Origin: Bolinopsis microptera
Taxonomy: Eukaryota > Ctenophora > Tentaculata > Lobata > Bolinopsidae
Assembly (NCBI RefSeq): GCF_026151205.1
Contig: NC_087073.1
Span: forward strand, 19,062,837-19,126,836
Reading direction: 5' to 3'
Length of the DNA: 64,000 bases
A program made the translations under genes and the position numbers. The notes below the pieces were generated by a model, which was given only the letters and a program-made list of their open reading frames with translations, was not told where the DNA came from and made no database searches. Below, piece after piece: positions 22,053-32,336 of the stretch (the first letter of the stretch is position 1; the number at the start of each line of letters is the position of its first letter).

Positions 22053-23491
22053 AGGGTGAGAATCCTTGTCAGGTTTTACTGGTTCTTCCAGGGCTCATGT
22101 CTGTCCGCATTGCACTTTGTGGCGAGGCAGCATTAGTGTCTATAAAAGAATCTTGTGCCTAGCGAGGGGACTCGCAATGCCATGGTGGGCTATGAATACA
22201 CCAGTTTAACTCACGAGGCAACTCGCAAAAGCCATGGTGGGCCTTGAATACGCCAGCTCCTCGGGTTACTATAGAGCCGACAGCGCTAGTGGGCCCCCTT
22301 ATGTACCAGGACTCTACTGGCAACGATCGACTAACACCCCAGATATAAGCAAAGATTGGCGCGCAGTCATAAACAGCGGGTGCGCGCACAGAACTGCTTC
22401 CCGCTAGCACCAATATCACTCACCTGACTCCCATGTGACACTAACCTCACGCCGCGGTGCGGTAATTCGATCATGACAAGCCAAACCGGATTAAACCACT
22501 TGTTAATATAGCCATTCTGCTTGCCAGTCTCTACATTAATTAGCCCGCTGGGTTTTACTGCCCCCCTGTTTGCAAATTTGCCGCCCCTCGGAGAGTGTAA
22601 TGGGAGTATCGCTACAATGTGGGAGTGTAATGGGAGTATCGCTACAATGTGGGAGTGTAATGGGAGTATCGCTACAATGTGGGAGTGTAATGGGAGTATC
22701 GCTACAATGTGGGAGTGTAATGGGAGTATTGCTACAATATGGGAGTGTAATGGGAGTATCGCTACAATGTGGGAGTGTAATGGGAGTATCGCTACAATAT
22801 GGGAGTGTAATGGGAGTATCGCTACATTGTGGGAGTGTAATGGGAGTATCGCTACAATGTGGGAGCGCTATGGGAGTATCGCTACAATGTGGGAGTGCAA
22901 TGGGAGTATCGCTACATTGTGGGAGTGTTATGGGAGTAATGTATAGTAGTTACCACACCAAACGTGTGTAATGTGTGTAAAGGCATAAATGGACCCTCGA
23001 TCAGAACCTGTATTTCCTGTGTCGTACAATATGATCCCTGCTCCTGTTATTTCTGGACTGAGTGAGAGTCCACCTCACGTGACATCACAAACCCTCACGT
23101 TTTAGCTCAGCCACCAAAAGGCAGATAGTATCAATACAGTTCCCCACCACCTAACACACTATCCAAACTTTAGCACACCCGCAACCGCCATTAGCAACCT
23201 ACGTCTCACCAAGTCTCAAGAGCCAGCATTACTCAGCACAGGCGTCATCCTTTCATGGTGTTGAGCGGCCAGGGTAACCACCCAGAACTTCCCTAGGGAC
23301 CAAGTTAGTAAATCTCCGGAGGTGCAACCCCGATTCGGCTGATACCTTAGCAGGTATTATCATCCAGTGGCCCTCAGGGAAGGGGCTTGATGCAGATGGA
23401 TGGACTCCAGTAGGACGCTCCCCAAGTGGAGGGTCGCCACCTCTATATGACGGTGGTCAGTGGGTGTCGCGACAAAAAAAAAAAAAAAAAA
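22053..23491 (+). mobile_element. Poly(A) non-LTR-type retroelement, ~1.44 kb, non-coding, with 15-bp target duplication
   Basis: The insert is bounded by ATGGGTAGAGTGGAC at 22038..22052 and again at 23492..23506, and ends in a run of about 18-19 A just before the second copy. These are the marks of target-primed reverse transcription. The undisturbed MITE copies confirm a single target sequence. Inside: a short near-duplication with gccatggtgggc near 22.17-22.25 kb, a 30-bp minisatellite at 22.59-22.94 kb, and a unique 3' region ending gggtgtcgcgac-(A)n. No RT or endonuclease frame, so it is SINE-like or an internally deleted LINE. Confidence 0.85.
22590..22940. repeat. 30-bp minisatellite, about 12 copies
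   Basis: Unit gagtgtaatgggagtatcgc then tacaatgtgg, with few changes (caatat, cattgt, gcgcta). Because 30 is a multiple of 3 it leaves long frames open in two registers; these are not genes. Confidence 0.95.
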
Positions 23492-24016
23492 ATGGGTAGA
23501 GTGGACCGCTGCCAGTGTCTCTCTTTCCCAAACAAAAGGAAATGATATTAATTTGATTGACCGTTTTCAAATGCAAAATGATACCGAGAATGAAATCGGT
23601 CGCTCGCTTTTCCCATTCATTCACGGCTTATACGAATTGCAATAGGTTTCGATAAATTACATCGATCACATGCTGTAATAACCTCTTTGGGTTGCGTTCG
23701 GGTCGATACCTAGTATTTCGGGATAATGGTGGTAGTTAGTGAATTAGCTGAAGTTTATTGAATCTTTATTGCCGAGTACAGCTGTCTTCGGGTATGGTAG
23801 TTCTTCTTAATCTATTACATTTGTAAATGAATGGGAAAAGCGAGCGACCGATTTCATTCTCGGTATCATTTTGCATTTGAAAACGGTCAATCAAATTAAT
23901 ATCATTTCCTTTTGTTTGGGAAAGAGAGACACTGGCAGCGGTCCACTCTACCCATGATTATGGGTTTTGGTCAAATATCATCGCTTTTTGATTAATGTCA
24001 GGGTACTTTATATTAA

Positions 24017-26035
24017 AGGACCAGTTAACTGAAAAATTTGTAGTCTCCAATTTGGCTAAGATTTAAATCAGCTGTGACAAACTGGTAAAGAATCGTATCG
24101 CCGAAAGAACCAACTCTCTAGCGTACGTGTAACGCGTGTTATTGCAATAATAAGCTGTGGCCTCGTGACGTCATAAAGTCCCTCAGTGCGCGCTTGCATA
24201 GCGTAATTTACATTACAAATGTTTATCATCGTCAATAAAACACATGTAACTCACTCAAATTTTAGAATTATGACTATTACCCTAGTTCTCCAAAATCCTT
24301 ATAGTTTTGGCTATCATCCTAACTAAAGGAATAGCTGATTGGATGTACAGTGCTCACGTCATGATTTTAAACAGTGATATAGGTTCTTGAACAGTGGCGG
24401 GTGAATGTACGGTTAGAAAGTTTCTGCTATTACAACTTATGTCATATGTGATAATTTTGGATTGTTTTCATTGCTTAATTACACAAGCAGGGAGACTGTA
24501 CCGATTATTTTTCCCCAGTCCATGAAACTCTAACGAATTTAGAAAGGATACAGATAAGTAGGAGTTTGTTCAATTCCGAGAGCAATTATATTTATAGCAT
24601 AGCGAAATTTCTAACTTTAATCTGCAAGTGTCTGCCAGTACAGGAGACAAGAAGTCTGGCTACTTTACGGCCGATCCTCTGGGACCATTAGTAGAAGTAG
24701 CTTCTATCAGAACAGTGCCGTGGGAACAGAATTCCCGCCAAAATACCCGGTCTACCAAATAGTAAAATTACTGATTGGAGGTGTGTACGGTGTGAGGTGT
24801 GTTTTGAATTAGACTTCCGGCTTACCTAGTTGTTATCCTAATTGCATTATCATCGGTGCATAACATAAATAAACTACTGGTAAGTTTAAATACCAAGTGC
24901 AAACGTGTTCAGTCGATCGACCCACTGAACAACTATAGAAAGACCCTATTATTCTCTGGCCATATATTACGGCACGATCGATTGTTAGATGGCTAAATGA
25001 CCAACGTTAATCTATACAATTCTAAAACTATGAGCTAGCACTTTAATCTAAAAATACCTTTTTTATATTACTCCTGATTTTTACATTTCACGTAAAACAT
25101 TGTCGCCAGAGGTTGATCATGGACACTAACAGCTTAATTTGAGATAAATGACTTATGAGTTTCTCTAAAGTTAACTCTAAAGTTGTGTAGTCCAGTCATT
25201 TATGGACATTTATGGAAATGAACCTGCAAATGTTCTAATACTCACGAAACTTTGCACAGACCTTCCCGAAGTTATGATTAAACGATTTTCGTTTGGAGAC
25301 ATTTTTTTGACCGTGGAGAAAACCCAGGAGGGCCACGCCCATATTGACCCAATAACGTAACCGACCCCTTGCTTCTGAAGGTCGTAGAGACTTCAAAATA
25401 GGCTTGAACGAAGCCGCATATGCATGTTTATATAGGAGTTATTGAGCAACACATGGCCTAAAATCCTTACTTTTCGATAAATTCGCCAAAAACCATTTTG
25501 GGCGTGGTGCTAAGCCCATTTCGATATGATCGTGATGGAGTCTTCAGACAGGATGCAAAAGAACTGCAATTAGCATATTAATATATGACTTACGAACAAA
25601 CTTATGCCTTAAAGTACTTACTTTTTCAGTTATTGGCGAAAAACTGATTTTCGGTTCAAGAAATCATGCAAAACTATGGGTATCTGGTTAATTGGGCTAT
25701 GAAGGCCCTAAAGGTTTTTGAATGTGTGCAAATTGTGCAGAATGGTCATGTTTATATACAACTTATAAAGCAACATGTACCCTAAATTACTTACTTTTCG
25801 AGTTATTCGGGGGAAAAGATTGTATTATGTCCATTTTTTACCTGTAAAATACAGTCTCACGAGCTACTCTGCGCGCAAGAGGGACTTCATGACGTCATCG
25901 CCAAAATAATACAAACGCTATTTACACGCGTTAGAGAGCAGTTAGAGATTTAGGAATTTCGACTCGTTGCTTAGTTTGCTATTTGTCACAATCTGTCAAA
26001 ATATGAGGATAACTTTTTTTCAGTTAACTGGTCCT
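24017..26035. mobile_element. 2.0-kb non-coding TIR transposon with TTAA target duplication (Kolobok- or piggyBac-like)
   Basis: Ends are AGGACCAGTTAACTGAAAAA and its exact reverse complement, flanked by TTAA at 24013..24016 and 26036..26039. It interrupts a palindrome-arm repeat that elsewhere reads gtactttataaagtcgaaat. TTAA duplications are typical of piggyBac and Kolobok; the TTAAAGG start resembles Kolobok-related MITEs. The interior has no long frame but carries about three degenerate copies of an ~80-150 bp motif containing acttactttttc or cttacttttcga followed by a ggcg-rich block. Confidence 0.75.
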
Positions 26036-26039
26036 TTAA

Positions 26040-27042
26040 AGTCGAAATATAAACTGATATCTTCATTAATAAGGAGGAAGTTTCAACGATTTCGAAATTT
26101 TTCCTTTGAAAACATTTCCTTGTGTTTGGGTAAACATATCGGTCGATCACTGACTGAATTTGCCACTTTATACTCATTCAAGTTGGCATTAAATTTATAT
26201 ATAATGACATTGAACTGTCGTGGTAAAGCAGAATTTGTTCGAAATCACGAATGAGCAAAATTATCACCTTTCGCACGTGCAAACTATGAGCGGACGTTGC
26301 GTGCGCATCCAATATTGAATCGCCGTAAATTTTTGCGTGTTGGTGCTTTATATATAGTTTGATAAGCATGCAAAGTTTCAAAGTATTTCAAGAAGAACTG
26401 TAATCACAACGGCACACCAACGTTTACAGAAAATGGTAAAAACAGCAATTTTCAGTGATTTTAGCAATTTTTAATCAATTTGGGCGTGTCCCCACGTGTG
26501 CAACTTTTAGATTTTTAACTTTAAAACTAGCCTAATGCACAATTTATACCTATAGGAAGCAGAACTGAGCTCCACAACCCAAGGGATAGCCCAACACCAG
26601 AGAATACTAAATCGCAAAATTGACGTTTTTATAAAATAATTCTTCAAAAAAGTACTAACTTCAATGGCAAATATCTTTATGAAGGAGCAAGGTAGGGAAA
26701 CTTTCCGGTAGATTTTCAGAATGCTTGAACAATTATCTAATGTGAAAATGTCCTCAGATTTTAGATAAAATTACTCCTTAATGGTGTAAAATCAGTTTGA
26801 AAAGTTGTTATTTTGTCAAAAATCAAGTTTTAAAAACACTTAATTTGATGACGTCATCAAGTGGTGATGATGACGTTAAATTATTTTTTGATATAATTGA
26901 AACTGAAGTGTAAACAATTATCTTTAAGACCTGTGGTCGGAAATTGCTGTATCTTTTATACTTTTGAATCTCCGGACACTTAAATTCAGGCTACAATTGA
27001 CTACATTTGACTGGCAAAGCGTCTATCCCTGAATATATGTAT
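26040..27042. repeat. Palindrome-arm repeat, remainder of the copy split by the TIR element
   Basis: Continues from aagtcgaaatataaactg to gcgtctatccctgaatatat, matching the arms at 17.3-18.3 kb and 21.0-22.0 kb with more divergence. Confidence 0.75.
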
Positions 27043-27043
27043 C

Positions 27044-27495
27044 ACGACAATCTATCGTAAAACAGGGGTTCCAGAAAACCCATTTCCCGATACTCCTGAA
27101 ACACGCAATTTTTTTTACAGTCGATTTGGTCAACGTCTAGACGCCCTGCAAAGTTTCAGATCTCTAACTCAATTTTAACATGGTTTTTAAGGCACCTGAA
27201 TATGGCAATTTTGGGTTTTTTACCGAATTTCGTATAACATGCTGGCGCGTATTTTGCGCAAATTTCTTAAAAACCTCCACATAACTATTTCTTGTTCCTG
27301 TCATCTTTAACATTGAATTAGAATGATTTGAACTTAAATATACCTGCTGAACTACTTTCGATGAGTCTTAATGCCCGAAAAACAATAAAGGGTTATAAAA
27401 GAAAAGGGGGTAAATAGTAAAGGGGGTAAATAGTAAAGGGGGTAAATAGTATTGTGAATATAAGAGGCACGGTCATGCTTGCCAGCATTGTGATA
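27044..27495 (+). mobile_element. Hairpin-bearing element, copy lacking the GC hairpin
   Basis: Starts tatcacgacaatctatcg and ends gccagcattgtgata. It keeps the cagtcgatttggtcaacg block and the 16-bp aaagggggtaaatagt repeats (3 units) but lacks the GC-rich stem and its gtgcacgc neighbour present in the 18-kb and 53-kb copies. Confidence 0.65.
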
Positions 27496-27710
27496 CCTTA
27501 TCGGACCTTATTTGGACGGACATTAAATGAACGGACATAATTATGAACGGACATTAATATGAACGCTAGAAGGCACTCAAAACCATCAAAAATCCGATTT
27601 TTTTCCATTTTTTAAGACTTTTTTTTATTTCAGAAAATGATTTTTAAATCCATTTTTTATACAGTAAGTAAGAAAAGCAGTCGTTAACAGTAAAAATCTT
27701 AAAATATGAA
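27496..27710 (+). mobile_element. Truncated pogo-like element, left end
   Basis: CCTTATCGGACCTTATTTGG and three gaacggacat-type subterminal repeats match the left end of the element at 52155..53014, with similarity continuing to about 27710. The right end is missing. It begins directly at the terminal TA of the hairpin element. Confidence 0.65.
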
Positions 27711-27826
27711 TTCTTATAGCAAAACTAATAGTTTCGATTAATTGCATCAATTATCACATGCTGTAAAAATCTCTTCGGGTTGCTTTCGGGTGGATACTTG
27801 ATTGACGTTGTCAACCCTTCCAGATC

Positions 27827-27849
27827 GTTGCTCTGCTTCGCAGAGCAAC
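27827..27849. repeat. Perfect 10-bp hairpin with TTC loop
   Basis: gttgctctgc-ttc-gcagagcaac. The loop context reads GCGAAGC on the other strand, as in the small stem of the hairpin element. Repeated at about 41757. Confidence 0.8.
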
Positions 27850-28302
27850 AACCTGTGACCGAACGTTTGAGGGGGTTCCGGACTCAAAGTTTTTCTACAA
27901 GTAAAAACTACTTTTCTCCGTGTTTTAAGCTATTTCGATCATTTTGAGCCAATTACAAAATTTTACATTTTTTCTAATTAGCTAATTGATAATTATCCAA
28001 TTAACTAATTGTCTGACGTAAAAAGTGTCTTTACAACAGTTTTTCCTCCTGATAAGATGAACACCCTCGATTAATCTGCAAGCTTTTGCGATGATCAAAA
28101 CTAAGGATATTCGACAAACAAGAAAGGTGGTAAAAAGTGGTAAAAGTGGCAAAAAGTGGGCGTAAGACACGTGGAAAAGTTTGGAAAAGTTGGTCAGCCA
28201 TAAAGGGCACCCAATGGGACTCAAAAACGTCAAAAATCCTTCGAAAGCTTCTTGTGTCGGTCGATCGATTTTTTCAGTACTACGATCTGTCTGTACTATA
28301 CT

Positions 28303-28452
28303 GTCCGTGATCTAGCTCGTGATGTTAAACGTGACCTTTCCTAAATCTTGACCAGATTCATGATCTTGTAATACTACAGAATACTACAGAATTCTGTAAA
28401 GAGTGATCACCGTAAAATTTACATCACGAACATCACGAACTAGATCACGGAC
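28303..28452. mobile_element. 150-bp MITE-like inverted repeat upstream of zinc-finger gene A
   Basis: 24-bp terminal inverted repeats starting gtccgtgatctag at 28303 and ending ctagatcacggac at 28452, one mismatch. No coding sequence. It lies about 475 bp before the start codon of the zinc-finger gene and is duplicated at about 42233..42382. Confidence 0.65.
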
Positions 28453-28926
28453 TGTATGGTTATGCAATATTCAAATATATATTCAGATATATTCAGCTAC
28501 ATAACATTATCGTGGAGCTTTAGTTTAAAGACTGTAGTTTAATTGTTTCCAAGATTAGGTTTAGAAGTTTATTATAATAGTAATAAATGTATGTATATAT
28601 GTATTATCTTTTATTTGCAACTAATTATCGGCAAAATATCAAAATAACATTTTAAACTTTGAACGAATTTGACTACCCTCTCCGCCATTTCCCTATTTTC
28701 TGTGATCAAGGCTTGTTTTTTTCATTGGGTCTTTCTATTCTCTAATTAGCTAGCTTTAAGTATGATGCTCCATGAACAGAGCTAACATTTTTCCAATTAA
28801 TTCTTATCTGAAATATCGTATCGGAGATAATACACCTCGAATTTACATTCATATCATTTTCTAGTGACCATCATCAAATACCAACATATTCACACGTATG
28901 CGTACGGTTGTTGACTTTCCAGTAAA

Positions 28927-30747
28927 ATGAAGCAGCAAAATGTACCAGAGTTTAAAGATGATATGAAGATGGAAGAAGATTGCATCCTACCAGAATTGAT
29001 AAAGACAGATATCAAGAAAGAGGGCCTGGAAGATTACATCGTACCAGAATTGATAAAGACAGATATCAAGAAAGAGGGCCTGGAAGATTACATCGTACCA
29101 GAATTGATGAAGACAGATATCAAGAAAGAGGAAGATAATCTTGTTATTAAATCAGAAAGGTATTCGAATCCTACTTCTCAGATGCATTGTCCCATCCAAG
29201 AATCAGCATTACCTTGTCAACAGTTGGTTCATACTGATGAAAAGACTTACAAGACTGAATGTTCGTACAGTGCAAGCAAAACAACAGCTTTAGTTCTACA
29301 TCAACAGATTCATACTGGTGAAAAAACTTATAAATGCTCTGAATGTTCCTACAGTGCAAGCCGAAAGAGAGCTTTAGTTTTACATCGTCGGACTCATACT
29401 GGCGAAAAAATGTACAGCTGCTCTGAATGTTCCTACAGTTCAAGCCAAAAATCAGCTTTAGTTTCACATCGACGGACTCATACTGGTGAAAAGCCATATA
29501 AATGCTCTGAATGTTCCTACAGCGCAAGCGTAAAACCAAATTTAGTTCGCCATCAGCTGATTCACACTGGTGAAAAACCTTACAAATGCTCTGAATGTTC
29601 CTACAGCTCAAGCCAAAAATCAGCTTTAGTTTCACATCGACGGACTCATACTGGTGAAAAACCATATAGTTGCTCTGAATGTTCCTACAGTTCATGCCAA
29701 AAATCAGTTTTAGTTTCACATCGACGGACTCATACTGGTGAAAAACCATATAAATGCTCTGAATGTTCCTACAGTGCAAGCAACAGATCAAATTTAGTTT
29801 GCCATCGGCGGACTCATACTGGCGAAAAGCCATATAAATGCTCTGAATGTTCCTACAGTGCAAGCCGAAAGAGAGCTTTAGTTTTACATCGTCGGACTCA
29901 TACTGGCGAAAAAATGTACAGCTGCTCTGAATGTTCCTACAGTTCAAGCCAAAAATCAGCTTTAGTTTCACATCGACGGACTCATACTGGTGAAAAGCCA
30001 TATAAGTGCTCTGAATGTTCCTACAGCGCAAGCGTAAAACCAAATTTAGTTCGCCATCAGCTGATTCACACTGGTGAAAAACCTTACAAATGCTCTGAAT
30101 GTTCCTACAGCTCAAGCCAAAAATCAGCTTTAGTTTCACATCGACGGACTCATACTGGTGAAAAACCATATAGTTGCTCTGAATGATCCTACAGTTCAAG
30201 CCAAAAATCAGTTTTAGGTTCACATCGACGGACTCATACTGGTGAAAAACCATATAAATGCTCTGAATGTTCCTACAGTGCAAGCAACAGATCAAATTTA
30301 GTTTGCCATCGGCGGACTCATACTGGCGAAAAGCCATATAAATGCTCTAAATGTTCCAACAGTGCAAACCTAAAACCAAATGACAGTAAAAATACATATC
30401 GATCTTCTGAATGTTCTTATGATGGTTGTCATAAGTCAACTTTGGCTTTTCCAAAGCGGAACTATACCGGAGAAAACTCACACACTTTTCATGAAAAACA
30501 AAACGATAGTGTTGAAAGACCCCTTTTTGTTAAACCTATACCTTTCGTGAAGCCTCTAACATCTTTAGCTGAGTCAGCTGACTCCCTACTCTCCAGTTCC
30601 AGCTTACTTCCCGGTTCCTTCTCCAGTTACCAACCAACATCTCACTTGTCTCCCCCAGCAATAAGTGGAACAACAAATTTCTCAACAGTTAATACCACAA
30701 AAGCCGCCAAGGGGGTGGGTGGATCTTTTGACAAAATTCCAAAATGA
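28927..30747 (+). CDS. C2H2 zinc-finger protein A, copy 1 (in-frame TGA at 30184)
   Basis: The frame from ATG 28927 runs 419 codons to TGA at 30184..30186 and then stays open for 187 more codons to the stop ending at 30747. Residues 1-80 are acidic with three 18-residue repeats ([16 protein letters not shown]) carrying SUMO-type IKKE motifs at 29-32, 47-50 and 65-68 plus IKSE at 74-77. Then come C-x2-C-x12-H-x3-H fingers with TGEKPY linkers. Finger 1 lacks its first Cys; fingers 2-11 are intact; finger 12 is broken by TGA where paralogous fingers have TGT (Cys); one more good finger, degenerate ones and a Ser/Pro-rich tail follow. Helix types repeat in order (RKRA, QKSA, VKPN, QKSA, QKSV, NRSN, then again). 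Expected role: sequence-specific nuclear DNA binding, possibly SUMO-dependent repression. The product may simply end at residue 419. Single exon as read. Confidence 0.8.
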
Positions 30748-31404
30748 CATTTACTCTTAGTCGACGTCGAGTAGAGAACTTGGTACTTGATCCCCCCTCC
30801 CGGAGTTATAGGAAGTTAAATTCAATCTTCACTAGTCAAGTCACGGCTGTTATACTTGGAAATCACGTTAAATTAGTTTGGCTTTTTGTTTACCCTCACC
30901 GGTGATGTTTTATAATTTTGCTTACAGACTATCGTGATTGCTTGATAATTTTGTTGCAGGCTGATGCAAATTTCGACTGAGCGAGTTCATATACTTTTGC
31001 AATTTCCCGAATTTTAGGTATTTTAAGTTGGGGAATGGGGGAAAAACGTGGGAAGGCGACACAATGCACATAGGTATGTTTGGTCACTGATATCACACCT
31101 GACACCATGCAACAGGTGCGAAGTAAAGCTCAAAAGTCAAAACCGTTACCGTGGAGCTTTAGTTTGGAGAGTTCTAGTTTTAGGGAGCATCCACATATCA
31201 GTATTACTATTACGTCAGCAAGTTTTTGGCCATTGTTTGTTGTTACCCAATCCGTCAATCCGTGTTAGCAACTGTTTTCACATAGCCAATGATAGTTCGT
31301 CTGGTGCGTCGAAGTACTCCAAGGCCCATATCAGTTAAATCTTTCCAATTAATTTTAATCTGAAATGTCGATTCGAAGAGAGGATATCTCGAATTTATAT
31401 TCAT
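30748..31404. other. Intergenic DNA between zinc-finger genes A and B, with duplicated 5' region
   Basis: No supported gene. cgtggagctttagtttggag (31.15 kb) and aattaattttaatctgaaat to ctcgaatttatattcat (31.35-31.40 kb) match the upstream region of gene A at 28.51 kb and 28.79-28.86 kb, so the gene duplication carried its 5' flank with it. Confidence 0.6.
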
Positions 31405-32282
31405 ACTAGAAAGCCCGTGGTAACAGGGACGAAGCTAGTAGTATTCTTTGAAAGAAGGTTTTAATCGCATCAAAAAAGATCCATCCCGACCGAAGATACA
31501 GTCAATTTAAATATAAAACACTTAAAACACAACGTAATTACCACAAAACCGATCAAAATGACATTAAAACAATCTTTGCACGTGCATGTGTGCATTAAAA
31601 CACCGTTGCTATGGAACCTTTTGGTTGTTACCTAAATTCCTATTTCTCATCTAATTTGCACGTGGGCGGTCGTACAGACAGACAGACGTCTACCATAGAT
31701 GTGACGTTGCTAACAGGGGTAAATTGAAGCTTTGTGTGCTTTTTATTACAGCCCTGCAGTAGATTCAATGCTGTATGGGCTACAGCCGCACTGCAATGTT
31801 GTTGGCCATTAGGGGTGCCAGTCTGGGCGGTCAAGGATGTCCTAGGGTATCTCTCTTAGCTGTATCGCACAATCGCACGCGTACCCTCGGGTTTAAATAG
31901 TGTGCTCTGGGCTCGCAATTCTGTGTGGTATGGTGATGGAGGATGCCTAGGGCTAACGAAACCCCTACGCGATATAAATTCCTGCATTTCCATTGAAGAA
32001 TGTGAGGTTTAGTGTCTTGTGGAGGATAACAACTATGTCAGTCCCTGTTTCGGAGTGAGCTCTGCTCCCCGTCTCACACAAGCGCTGGTGCAACCAACCC
32101 TTGACATGATCACTTTCCTGCAATGGAAACCGGGACCTGTATGCTGTGACTCTTACCTAGTTAGTCCCCGACTACTAGCGCAGTCCAGACAGGGCAACTG
32201 CAGTAATGTAGTTGCATTTATCATACAACAACAACAACAGCAGAAATAATTCTTTGAATTATAGTAGAGATTATTGTTTAGC
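31405..32282. repeat. ~0.87-kb insertion between the conserved 5' flank and gene B
   Basis: Gene A has the conserved 5' flank about 65 bp before its ATG. In gene B the same flank is separated by a block starting aaagcccgtggtaacaggga and ending in a caacaacaacaacagcag tract. The simple-repeat end and the mixed content suggest one or two retroelement fragments in the 5' region. No domain-bearing frame seen. Confidence 0.5.
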
Positions 32283-32336
32283 GATGATCATCAAAGGCTA
32301 ACATCTCTACACGTAGGGTAATTTACTTTCCGAAAA

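Larger units (their letters stand above)
22022..23971. mobile_element. MITE with long terminal inverted repeats (copy 3), split by a retroelement
   Basis: Left piece 22022..22052 and right piece 23507..23971 together make about 496 bp, the same as copy 2. The break falls inside the left TIR after agagtggac, where copies 1 and 2 are continuous and so show the empty site. Confidence 0.8.

Noticed and set aside
22521-22971. Two overlapping frames with ECNGSIATMW or SVMGVSLQCG repeats
   Set aside because: Products of a 30-bp minisatellite inside a retroelement; two frames are open equally well.
29171-30337. Long open frames on the minus strand across each zinc-finger gene (up to 388 codons, rich in HQYES and CRNIQS)
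   Set aside because: They mirror the 84-bp finger repeat: the codon pattern of the real fingers leaves the opposite strand free of stops. No domain, and they end where the finger array ends.
31048-31338. 96-codon frame between zinc-finger genes A and B
   Set aside because: Overlaps the duplicated upstream flank, has two open registers and no recognisable domain.
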